Below are positions 42,133 through 48,167 of a stretch of 49,718 nt of DNA, piece by piece; position 1 is the stretch's first letter; the number at the start of each line of letters is the position of its first letter. Made by a program: the position numbers and the translations under genes. Origin of the DNA: Labilithrix sp. (GTDB taxonomy: Bacteria; Myxococcota_A; Polyangia; Polyangiales; Polyangiaceae). The notes below the pieces were generated by a model. The model saw only the letters and a list, made by a program, of their open reading frames with translations, was not told the origin of the DNA and did not search any database. The DNA is taken from positions 1-49,718 of the forward strand of contig JAHBWD010000067.1 in assembly GCA_019637175.1 (NCBI GenBank), in the 5' to 3' direction.

Positions 42133-43080
42133 TCAGCGGTTCGGGCGAGGCGAGGGACGCGCCCCGCGACGACGTCGAGAGGGCGCTCTCCACGCCTCGG
42201 CGACGAGCGCGCGGAACGCGCTCAGCTCCGGGTGCGAGTGGCTGCGCGAATGCCAGGCCATGCGGACGGAGACCTCCACCTTCGGGAGGGGGCCCCGGAG
42301 CTGCAGCAGGCCGAAGCTCGTCGCGAGCGCCGCGTACACGCCTTCGGGGAGGGTCGCGACGAAGTCGGTCGTCGAGGCGATCATGGCGGCCGCGGCGAAC
42401 GTCGGAACGGTGACGGCGATCGATCGCGGCACGCCTGCGGCCTCGTACGCTCGGCTCGTCAAGTCTGGGAGGTTCGCTCCTGCCGCGACGGCGACCGCGA
42501 CGTGCTCGAGCCGTCCCAGCTCTTCTCTCGACAAGGGCTTGCGCGCGGCGCGATGCCTCGTTCGCGCGACGAGGACGGCGTGCTCGACGCAGAGCAGCTC
42601 GCTGTGGACGCCCGGCCCGCGCTCGGAGGGTCCGAGGGCGACGTCGACGCCGCCCGCCAGGCCTCCGAGCGACGCGACCGCGTCGATGCCGACGACCTTC
42701 AGCCGGGCCCTCGGCATCTCCGCCGCCATGCGCGCGACGAGCGCCGGCACCCGCGAGAGTTGGCCCGAGTCTGCCACGGCCATGACCAACGTGCGGGTCA
42801 TCGACCGCTTGTCGAAGGTCGGCGGGCGGAGCGCGTGCTCGAGTGAAGCGAACGCATGAGACAGCGCCGGCGCGAGCTGCTCGGCGCGCGGCGTGGGCAC
42901 GACCCCGCGGCCGCTGCGAACGAGCAGCGGATCGCTCAGCTCGTCTCGCAGCTTGGCGAGCGCATTGCTCACGGCCGAAGGCGTGACGTGGAGGCGACGG
43001 GCTGCGCGGGCCACGTTCCGCTCCTCGAGGACGACGTGGAGCGCGAGGAGCTGCTGGAGCGCGAGCGTGTGAATGCTCAT
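42133..43080 (-). CDS. LysR-family transcriptional regulator
   Basis: A 315-residue LysR regulator. N-terminal winged helix (about 1-65): LLALHVVLEERNVARAARRLHVTPSAVSNALAKLRDEL, where TPSAVSNALAKL is the recognition helix, then DPLLVRSGRGVVPTPRA. The C-terminal ligand-binding domain follows (about 90-295), with a periplasmic-binding-like pattern (LVMAVADSGQLSRVP, GGVDVALGPS, TDFVATLPEGVYAAL). The effector is unknown. It is divergent from the dehalogenase-like gene, and the gap holds a long inverted repeat suited to LysR binding, so it very probably controls that gene and itself. The C-terminus is a basic Arg-rich tail. Confidence 0.93.
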   Translation of the reverse strand: MSIHTLALQQLLALHVVLEERNVARAARRLHVTPSAVSNALAKLRDELSDPLLVRSGRGVVPTPRAEQLAPALSHAFASLEHALRPPTFDKRSMTRTLVMAVADSGQLSRVPALVARMAAEMPRARLKVVGIDAVASLGGLAGGVDVALGPSERGPGVHSELLCVEHAVLVARTRHRAARKPLSREELGRLEHVAVAVAAGANLPDLTSRAYEAAGVPRSIAVTVPTFAAAAMIASTTDFVATLPEGVYAALATSFGLLQLRGPLPKVEVSVRMAWHSRSHSHPELSAFRALVAEAWRAPSRRRRGARPSPRPNR

Positions 43081-43084
43081 GATG

Positions 43085-43113
43085 AGTGATGTAATAGCGC
43101 ATATAACATCACT
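43085..43113. promoter_or_regulatory. 29-bp inverted repeat, LysR operator
   Basis: AGTGATGT (43085-43092) and ACATCACT (43106-43113) are perfect 8-base arms; with one mismatch the match extends to ATA/TAT inside, giving 11 of 12 paired bases per side around a 5-base centre. It contains a T-N11-A element, sits four bases upstream of the LysR start and ~35 bases before the dehalogenase start, and is AT-rich compared with its surroundings. This is the expected position for autoregulation and divergent activation. Confidence 0.8.
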
Positions 43114-43147
43114 TCCGAAAACTACGTCGTGCGTCAGACTGCGCAGC

Positions 43148-44449
43148 ATGCACCGCCCGGCGCTCCTCCTCCTGGTCGCTTCCGTTCTCCTGGGTTGTGC
43201 GTCTGCGGGACGCCGCGCCGTCCCGCTCCCTCTCGACACCGAAAGGAGCCGCATGCATCGCATCGACGTACTCGCTTCCGAGATCGCCTATCTCGACGAA
43301 GGGGAAGGGCCCCCCGTCGTCTTTCTTCACGGCAACCCGACCTCGTCTCACGCGTGGCGAAACGTGCTCCCGGTGCTGACGGATCGCGCGCGATGCCTCG
43401 CTCCCGACTTGATCGGCATGGGGCGCTCCGGCCGGCCCGACATCGCCTACCGGTTCGCGGATCACGCGAGGTACTTCGACGCCTGGATGGCGGCGATGCG
43501 CCTCGGACCGGTCGTTCTCGTCGGAACCGACTGGGGTGGAGCGTTGGCGATGGACTGGGCTGCCCGCCACCCCGACCGGATCCGCGGGCTCGTCGTCTTC
43601 GAGACGTTCATGCGCCCGATGGGCTGGGCGGACTGGCCGCCCGAGGGCGCGACGCTCTTTCGCTCCCTGCGCACGCCGGGTGAGGGCGAGCGGATCGTGC
43701 TCACGGAGAATCGGTTCTTGGCGCAGTCGCTGGCCCACGGCGTGCGGGGAGGCGTCTCCGACGAGGTGCGCGCCGCGTATCACGCGCCGTACCCGACGCC
43801 CGAGTCGCGTCGTCCGCTCCTTCAGTGGACGCGCGAGATCCCGATCGACGGCGAGCCCAGCGACGTCCACGCCGCGGTCGAGGCCTACGATCGGTGGCTC
43901 GCGACGAGCGTGAGCGTGCCGAAGCTCCTCATCACGTTCGAAGCACCGAGCGTGCTGGGGTCGCCCGCCGTCGTCGAGTGGGCGCGGGAGCACGTGAGTC
44001 GTCTCGACGTCGTGGCGCTCGGACACGCCGGTCATCACGCGACCGAAGACGATCCGGAAGGCATCGGGCGCGCGATTCGCGCGTGGCTGACGCGCCACCA
44101 GCTCACGACGCGCATCGGAGTCGCGCCGCTCGGGTCTTACGTTCGCGTCGACACGTTTCGGGTCTCCGACGCGGCCCGCGCGCGGCTGCTCGAGGCGTCG
44201 CAGCGGATCCTCGCGTTCCTGTCGACGCTCGACGGCTTCGTGGGAAGCTCGCTCCTCGAGCGTCGCGCCGGCGACACGCGCGGCGATCTCGTCACGCTGG
44301 TCGCCTGGCGATCTCGCGAGGCCGCCGAGGCGGCAGGCCCGCGCGTTCGAGAGTTTCTCCGCGCGAGCAACCTCGACGTTCCGAGGCTCCTGTCCGAGCT
44401 GGGCGTGGAGATGACGAGAGCCGACTACGAGGTCACGTCGGTCAAGTAG
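43148..44449 (+). CDS. Haloalkane-dehalogenase-like lipoprotein with C-terminal ABM-like domain
   Basis: A 433-residue protein. A lipoprotein signal (LLLLVASVLLGC, Cys17) is followed by an alpha/beta hydrolase core of the haloalkane dehalogenase group (about 37-320): VVFLHGNPTSSHAWRNVLP, CLAPDLIGMGRSG, nucleophile Asp128 in VLVGTDWGGALAMDWA, FETFMRP, and His in LGHAGHHATEDDPEGIG. Asp rather than Ser at the elbow and the Asn in HGNPTSS are dehalogenase features. Residues about 335-433 resemble an antibiotic-biosynthesis-monooxygenase (ABM) ferredoxin-like fold (LGSYVRVDTFRVSDAARARLLEAS, LSTLDGFVGSSLLERRAG, LVTLVAWRSREAAEAA). A second start, ATG 43253, has AAAGGAG four bases upstream and would give a cytosolic form without the signal. 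Controlled by the divergent LysR gene. Confidence 0.87.
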   Translation: MHRPALLLLVASVLLGCASAGRRAVPLPLDTERSRMHRIDVLASEIAYLDEGEGPPVVFLHGNPTSSHAWRNVLPVLTDRARCLAPDLIGMGRSGRPDIAYRFADHARYFDAWMAAMRLGPVVLVGTDWGGALAMDWAARHPDRIRGLVVFETFMRPMGWADWPPEGATLFRSLRTPGEGERIVLTENRFLAQSLAHGVRGGVSDEVRAAYHAPYPTPESRRPLLQWTREIPIDGEPSDVHAAVEAYDRWLATSVSVPKLLITFEAPSVLGSPAVVEWAREHVSRLDVVALGHAGHHATEDDPEGIGRAIRAWLTRHQLTTRIGVAPLGSYVRVDTFRVSDAARARLLEASQRILAFLSTLDGFVGSSLLERRAGDTRGDLVTLVAWRSREAAEAAGPRVREFLRASNLDVPRLLSELGVEMTRADYEVTSVK

Positions 44450-44487
44450 TCGGCCGCTGCGTGTTGGTCATCAGGAGGTCTACACCG

Positions 44488-44703
44488 TTGGCCGGACGAG
44501 GCGCGCGACGGCCAGGCGACCAGCTGTCGTCGGTCGTGACAGCCTCCGTCGCGTTCCCAGCGACGACGACCATCGACGACGCCGTCGCGCGCTCGCTTCG
44601 GTCGCAGGGACGCGCGAGCGGGCGGGGCGCGATTCGAGTTGTCGCGGGCGGGTGCCTCGTGCGATCTCTGCCGCATGCGCGACCGACGCCTCACGAGCGC
44701 TAA
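44488..44703 (+). CDS. Possible small protein with TTG start (uncertain)
   Basis: AGGAGG at 44473-44478 stands nine bases before TTG 44488, opening a 71-codon frame (QLSSVVTASVAFPATTTIDDAV, then Arg-rich) that ends 29 bases inside the nuclease gene. The good Shine-Dalgarno sequence is the main reason to list it. The rest of the 225-base gap (44450-44674) shows no other signal. It may simply be the leader of the nuclease gene. Confidence 0.25.
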   Translation: MAGRGARRPGDQLSSVVTASVAFPATTTIDDAVARSLRSQGRASGRGAIRVVAGGCLVRSLPHARPTPHER

Positions 44704-45862
44704 CGCGCCGGACGCTGGGTACGCGCACGTGCTCGCCGCGGTCGCGTCGATCGTGGAGGAAGCGCGTCGCGCTGCGGTGCGCTCGGTCAACACCGTCATG
44801 ACGGCGACGTACTGGGAGATCGGCCGACGAATCGTCGAGCGCGAGCAGGCCGGCGCCGCGCGAGCGGGCTACGGCGAGGCGCTGCTCCGGCGGCTGTCCG
44901 GTGACCTCACGAAGCGCTTCGGCCGAGGCTTCTCGGTCGACCGTCTCGAGACCGCGCGGCTCTTCTACCTCGCGTATCCTCCGCTCGAGTCCGGCCCGAC
45001 CTCCTCCGCGGGACTGGGCGCGATTTCCGCGACGACGTCGCGGAAATCGCTGCCTAAGAAATCCGCGATGCTGTCGCGGAAATCGACGGCACGGTCATCG
45101 GTGGCGATGAGCGCTCCGCCGTTCCGGTTGTCGTGGTCGCACTACGTGATCCTCACGCGTCGGCTCGACGGTGGCCTGCCGCGGAACTTCTACGAGACGG
45201 AGGCGCTGCGCGGCGGGTGGACCGTGCGGCAGCTCGAGCGCCAGATCGAGAGCCAGTTCTTCGAGCGGACGGCGCTCTCGCGGAACAAGGTGGCACTTTT
45301 GCAGCGTGGAATGATCGCGAAGCCCGAGGACGCGGTCACTCCCGAGCAGGAGATCAAGGATCCGTTCGTTCTCGAGTTCCTCGCCTTGAAGGACGAGTAT
45401 TCGGAGACCGATCTCGAGGACGCGTTGATCTCCGAGCTCGAGACGTTTCTCCTCGAGCTCGGCGGCGACTTCGCCTTCATCGGTCGCCAGCGCCGCCTCC
45501 GAATTGGCAGCGTTTGGTACCGCGTCGACCTCCTCTTCTTCCACCGGCGTCTTCGCTGCCTCGTCGTCGTCGATCTGAAGCTCGGGCGCTTCACGCACGC
45601 GGACGCGGGGCAGATGCACCTGTACCTGAACTACGCGCGCGAGCACTGGACGGTGCCCGGCGAGAATCCGCCGGTGGGGCTGATCCTCTGCCGCTCCAAG
45701 GAAGATGCAGTGGTGAAGTATGTCCTCGAAGGATTGTCGAACAAGGTGCTGGCCGCGGAGTACCGGACTACGCTGCCCGAGGAGGGGCTGCTCGCGAAGG
45801 CCCTCGCGACCTCGCGCAAGCGGCTGCTGGAGGCCTCGGAGAAACGAGCCCGACGTCGATGA
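44675..45862 (+). CDS. YhcG-type PDDEXK nuclease (DUF1016 family)
   Basis: A 395-residue protein. Residues about 15-110 match the YhcG N-terminal domain (ATYWEIGRRIVEREQAGAARAGYGEALL, LTKRFGRGFSVDRLETARLFYLAYP). Residues about 110-150 are an odd Ser/Lys-rich insertion encoded by palindromic DNA. The family body continues with LSWSHYVIL, FYETEALRGGWTVRQLERQIESQFFER and the C-terminal PDDEXK nuclease core (about 250-370): GGDFAFIGRQRRLRIGS, then VDLLFFHRRLRCLVVVDLKLG, where Asp...DLK is the catalytic motif. Related proteins occur in mobile elements, defence islands and restriction systems. No clear Shine-Dalgarno sequence. It sits at the left edge of the mobile island. Confidence 0.9.
   Translation: MRDRRLTSANAPDAGYAHVLAAVASIVEEARRAAVRSVNTVMTATYWEIGRRIVEREQAGAARAGYGEALLRRLSGDLTKRFGRGFSVDRLETARLFYLAYPPLESGPTSSAGLGAISATTSRKSLPKKSAMLSRKSTARSSVAMSAPPFRLSWSHYVILTRRLDGGLPRNFYETEALRGGWTVRQLERQIESQFFERTALSRNKVALLQRGMIAKPEDAVTPEQEIKDPFVLEFLALKDEYSETDLEDALISELETFLLELGGDFAFIGRQRRLRIGSVWYRVDLLFFHRRLRCLVVVDLKLGRFTHADAGQMHLYLNYAREHWTVPGENPPVGLILCRSKEDAVVKYVLEGLSNKVLAAEYRTTLPEEGLLAKALATSRKRLLEASEKRARRR
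45020..45085. repeat. Palindromic repeat cluster inside the YhcG nuclease gene
   Basis: A perfect 14-base hairpin, GCGATTTCCGCGAC / GTCGCGGAAATCGC with a 3-base loop (45020-45050), is followed by a smaller one, TCCGCGA / TCGCGGA with loop TGCTG (45062-45080). The 13-mer GTCGCGGAAATCG occurs twice in direct orientation (45037-45049, 45073-45085). Both stay in frame and encode repeated SRKS-type peptides. They look like REP-type elements captured in the variable linker of the protein. Confidence 0.8.
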
Positions 45863-45976
45863 CGCGCCCGGCCGGCGGCTCCGTGTCCCCGTGTTGAACG
45901 ACGCTCGCGGAGTCGTCCCCGATCCACCAGCTTCCGCCGCACCTCTACAGCGAGAAGACCATCGAGCAGGGAGGGA

Positions 45977-46216
45977 CTCCGTTCCCTCTTCCTGAGCGGA
46001 GACCCGTCCTTCGCGAAGGCCTACCTCCGGACGTTGCTCGAGCGGGTCGTGATTCGGGAGGAGTGCGTGCAGCTCATCGCGATGCCCGGCGCTGTCGTCG
46101 ACGCGATGATGGCAGGTGGGAAGGTGCCGACCCCGGAGGCGGTCTCCGGGCATTCTCGCACCCCCGTAGGGTCAGGGCTCCAGCTGCTGGACTCGAACCA
46201 GCGACCCGGCCGCTAA
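45977..46216 (+). pseudogene. Serine-recombinase C-terminal remnant
   Basis: A frame without a proper start whose translation, from LRSLFLSGDPSFAKAYLRTL through ERVVIREECVQLIAMPGAVV, fits the extreme C-terminal helix-strand-strand tail of large serine recombinases (AKAYLRxLVxRIxVxxxxV pattern). The catalytic N-terminal domain and zinc ribbon are absent. The frame then runs through the tRNA-like segment and stops at 46216. Between 45863 and 45977 is non-coding DNA with a short open piece (PIHQLPPHLYSEKTIEQ in another frame) that may be part of the same decayed gene after a frameshift. Confidence 0.5.
46175..46207 (-). tRNA. tRNA 3'-end fragment (T-arm plus acceptor strand), probable attachment site
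   Basis: Read on the minus strand this is a T-arm with a 5-bp stem GCTGG / CCAGC and the loop TTCGAGT, followed by AGCTGGA-G-CC as an acceptor 3' strand. I could not find a matching 5' acceptor strand, D-arm or anticodon stem in the expected places, so it is not a complete tRNA. Integrases often use the 3' end of tRNA genes, and integration leaves such a fragment at one end. The plus strand reads DSNQRPGR and GLEPATR, peptides typical of antisense tRNA. Confidence 0.45.
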
Positions 46217-46262
46217 CAGGCGAACGCCCGATCCGGCGATTGACGGTGCCTCGGAAAAACAG

Positions 46263-46481
46263 GGCGATCGTGAAGCGAGATCGCACGAGATCGAACGGGC
46301 CGGGGGGGCCTCTGCCCAATTTCTGCCCAATGGCGACCCCCTCGAGCGAGCTCTTCTCCTCGCCGCCGAGGCGGGGCGGTTCGACGTCGTCGCCCAACTC
46401 GCGAAGGAGCTCGAGGCGCGTCGGCTCGCGGGCTCGAATGTGGCGCCGATCGCTCCCCCCTCCAGAAGCCAGCGGCCGTAG
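46263..46481 (+). pseudogene. Remnant of a coding region next to the tRNA fragment
   Basis: A frame without start codon whose translation contains LERALLLAAEAGRFDVVAQL followed by AKELEARRLAGSNVAPIA, then stops at 46481. The amphipathic helix pair and the strong GC bias at third positions suggest true former coding sequence, of the sort of short helical tail seen next to integrases in high-GC bacteria. No domain can be assigned. It abuts the 3' end of the convergent Fic gene. Confidence 0.35.
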
Positions 46482-46490
46482 TCGGCGCAG

Positions 46491-47165
46491 CTACGGGGCC
46501 TTAGTGCCGGTCGCGAGTTGATGAAGTTCGACGAGCTGCGCGGCCAGGAACGCGCTGACGAGGTGCTCCATCGAGGAGACATCAACTCGTCCGTCGCGCC
46601 ACGCGGCATCGGCGGCGTCGAGAGCGAGATAGTACGGCTGCTTATCCGCCGCGATCCGCTCTGGGATTGTCCCGGTTCCGGGCAGTCGCAAGCCGAGCCG
46701 TGCGCACAGCACGAGGTAGGAAGCGGCACGCGACGTTCGACCGTTCCCGTCGTTGAAGGGATGGATCCAGTTCAGCCTCCACATCACGTAGGACGAGAGA
46801 TGAACTGGCGACGCGTCCCAGTGGTCGTGGACGTAGTCGCACATCCCGTCGATCTCCGCCGGCACGTCTTCGGGGGGTGGTGGATGATGCAGCGAATTCG
46901 TGATGCCAATCGGCCCATGGCGAAACGAGCCGGGTGCCACGAGCAAGCCTTCGACAGCGATCCGATTGAGCTCCGTTAAGGTGGACGGTCTCAGTCGAAA
47001 CGCCGGCGCCCCCGGAGCTACGGCCCCCTCGATGAGCGCGACAAGGCGATCGAACTGACGAAGACCGTTCTCCGCCTCCCTTAGCGCGACCTCGTCGTCC
47101 GTTAGCTTCGGCACCTCGGGCGTCTTGCCCGGACGACTCGTGCGCTCACTCTCATCCGCCGACAT
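46491..47165 (-). CDS. Fic-domain protein, toxin of a toxin-antitoxin pair
   Basis: A 224-residue protein with the canonical Fic motif HPFNDGNGRTSR (135-146), including the catalytic His and the phosphate-binding Arg residues. Fic proteins transfer AMP (or another group) to Tyr, Ser or Thr of target proteins. The upstream SLHHPPPPEDVPAEIDGMCDYV region forms the flap and loop typical of the family, and NRIAVEGLLVAPG precedes it. There is no inhibitory helix of its own, in keeping with a separate antitoxin. The start ATG 47165 overlaps the end of the small upstream gene by 14 bases. Base composition is lower in GC than the neighbours, suggesting acquisition by transfer. Confidence 0.93.
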   Translation of the reverse strand: MSADESERTSRPGKTPEVPKLTDDEVALREAENGLRQFDRLVALIEGAVAPGAPAFRLRPSTLTELNRIAVEGLLVAPGSFRHGPIGITNSLHHPPPPEDVPAEIDGMCDYVHDHWDASPVHLSSYVMWRLNWIHPFNDGNGRTSRAASYLVLCARLGLRLPGTGTIPERIAADKQPYYLALDAADAAWRDGRVDVSSMEHLVSAFLAAQLVELHQLATGTKAP

Positions 47166-47325
47166 TCTTGCTCAGATTTTCTGCAGCCTCGTCGATGGTG
47201 TCGCGCGTGATGCGCTCGTTCTCGATGTTGGTGTTACCGAAGGCAAAGCTGCGCCGCTGGGCTTCCTTTTCCTCGGTGGTCATGGTCGTCGTACGCGCCA
47301 TCTTGATGAGGTCTTCGAGTTCCAT
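47152..47325 (-). CDS. Small antitoxin-like protein paired with Fic
   Basis: A 57-residue helical protein: MELEDLIKMARTTTMTTEEK, then QRRSFAFGNTNIENERITRD and a final helix (TIDEAAENLSK). Position and size match antitoxins of Fic toxins (VbhA-type), which block the ATP site with a helix bearing (S/T)xxxE(G/N). Here SFAFGN gives S-x-x-x-G-N, with Gly in place of Glu, so the match is partial. GGAAGGG lies ahead of ATG 47325. A longer frame upstream exists but has no supporting signal. The gene overlaps Fic, so both are made together. Confidence 0.7.
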   Translation of the reverse strand: MELEDLIKMARTTTMTTEEKEAQRRSFAFGNTNIENERITRDTIDEAAENLSKNVGG

Positions 47326-47466
47326 GAGGGTTTGCCCTTCCCACGAGAGCCTGAACACTTGCCCCGTGCGGAGCCACCATGACACGCGATTCTGAGGAGG
47401 TCCATCTACCTCGGTGCCCCACCGGCAAAGCTGAATCATCTCGCAGGTAGACACTTTAGCGGAGTG

Positions 47467-47516
47467 GTGGACAGTTTGTAGAACTAGTGGACAATTTCTC
47501 GATTTTAGTCCATTCT
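47467..47516. promoter_or_regulatory. Spaced direct repeats upstream of the XRE-protease module
   Basis: GTGGACAGTTT (47467-47477) and GTGGACAATTT (47487-47497) share 10 of 11 bases and start exactly 20 bp apart, about two helical turns, so a dimer could bind both on one face. A partly inverted copy, TAGTCCAT, follows at 47506-47513. TGGACA (47488-47493) with CATTCT 17 bases later could be a weak -35/-10. The ~200-base gap (47326-47522) shows nothing else. The XRE-type HTH protein encoded downstream is the likely binder. Confidence 0.5.
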
Positions 47517-47522
47517 GCGGGC

Positions 47523-48167
47523 ATGCCATCCACGCATGAGATCGCTCGTCGGTTCCCAGGTCTCCGCATCGATCGTGTCCGCGAGGTCGCCCAGATGGTG
47601 GCGGACGAGCGGAATGAGGTCACGCGGACGAACCATGCGTATCGCGCGTCGCGGTGGGGCCTAGCTTGCCTCGCCTACGACGTCGTCATGCAGAGGGTCC
47701 ACGCGCTGCACCTTGCGGGCACCCACCAGTGGCTGCGCTTCGTGGGCGAGCAGGGCCTCGCCTACACAGTTCTGATCGACTCCGTGCCTCTCCGTCTGCA
47801 GCGAGACGACGACAAGATTCGCGAGGTGATGCCGGGCGAACGCGCCGCACAGCTTCTGCTCGCCGTTGATCAAAGTGACGGCGCGATCCTCCGCTTGGAG
47901 GTTGCGCACCGACCCGGCTACCCCGTGGACCAGATCACGCTCTCCCTCTACGACGAGAACACGAGCGCGACGCTCGACAGCATAACCGTGTACCGCCGTG
48001 ATATGGACCTCGGCACTGCAGACGACTCCACGCCCCCCCAGACCGGGTCGGGTGCCGCCGTGCTGCCCCTCGGGCGCCGAGCCCAGGATGTGGACCCGAC
48101 TACTCGCTTCGAGTTCGACGATGCCGATGACGTGACGACAGGAAACGACAATGGCGGAGCCGACTGA
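47523..48167 (+). CDS. Unrecognised partner of the XRE-ImmA/IrrE protein
   Basis: A 214-residue soluble protein starting MPSTHEIARRFPGLRIDR. The first ~130 residues look like a mixed alpha/beta domain (LACLAYDVVMQRVHALHLAG, LRFVGEQGLAYTVLIDSVPLRLQR, ERAAQLLLAVDQSDGAILRLEV). After a short strand region (DSITVYRRDMDLG) the C-terminus is acidic and disordered (FEFDDADDVTTGNDNGG). No known domain is identified. The stop lies 16 bases inside the following XRE-protease gene, so the two are coexpressed. In several toxin-antitoxin and defence modules an ImmA/IrrE protein is paired with an unrelated partner in this way; this gene is then the candidate toxin or effector. No clear Shine-Dalgarno sequence. 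Confidence 0.75.
   Translation: MPSTHEIARRFPGLRIDRVREVAQMVADERNEVTRTNHAYRASRWGLACLAYDVVMQRVHALHLAGTHQWLRFVGEQGLAYTVLIDSVPLRLQRDDDKIREVMPGERAAQLLLAVDQSDGAILRLEVAHRPGYPVDQITLSLYDENTSATLDSITVYRRDMDLGTADDSTPPQTGSGAAVLPLGRRAQDVDPTTRFEFDDADDVTTGNDNGGAD

Noticed and set aside
46175..46260. Complete tRNA gene on the minus strand
   Set aside because: T-arm and acceptor 3' strand are good, but no matching 5' acceptor, D-arm or anticodon stem could be built; only a fragment is supported.
46172..46729. Minus-strand 185-codon frame over the Fic 3' end and relics
   Set aside because: Ser/Arg-rich without domains; it runs through the tRNA fragment and is in a different frame from Fic.
47326..47529. N-terminal extension of the Fic antitoxin to 125 residues
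   Set aside because: The added part has Cys/Trp-rich random-looking sequence and overlaps the direct repeats; the Shine-Dalgarno sequence is at the shorter start.
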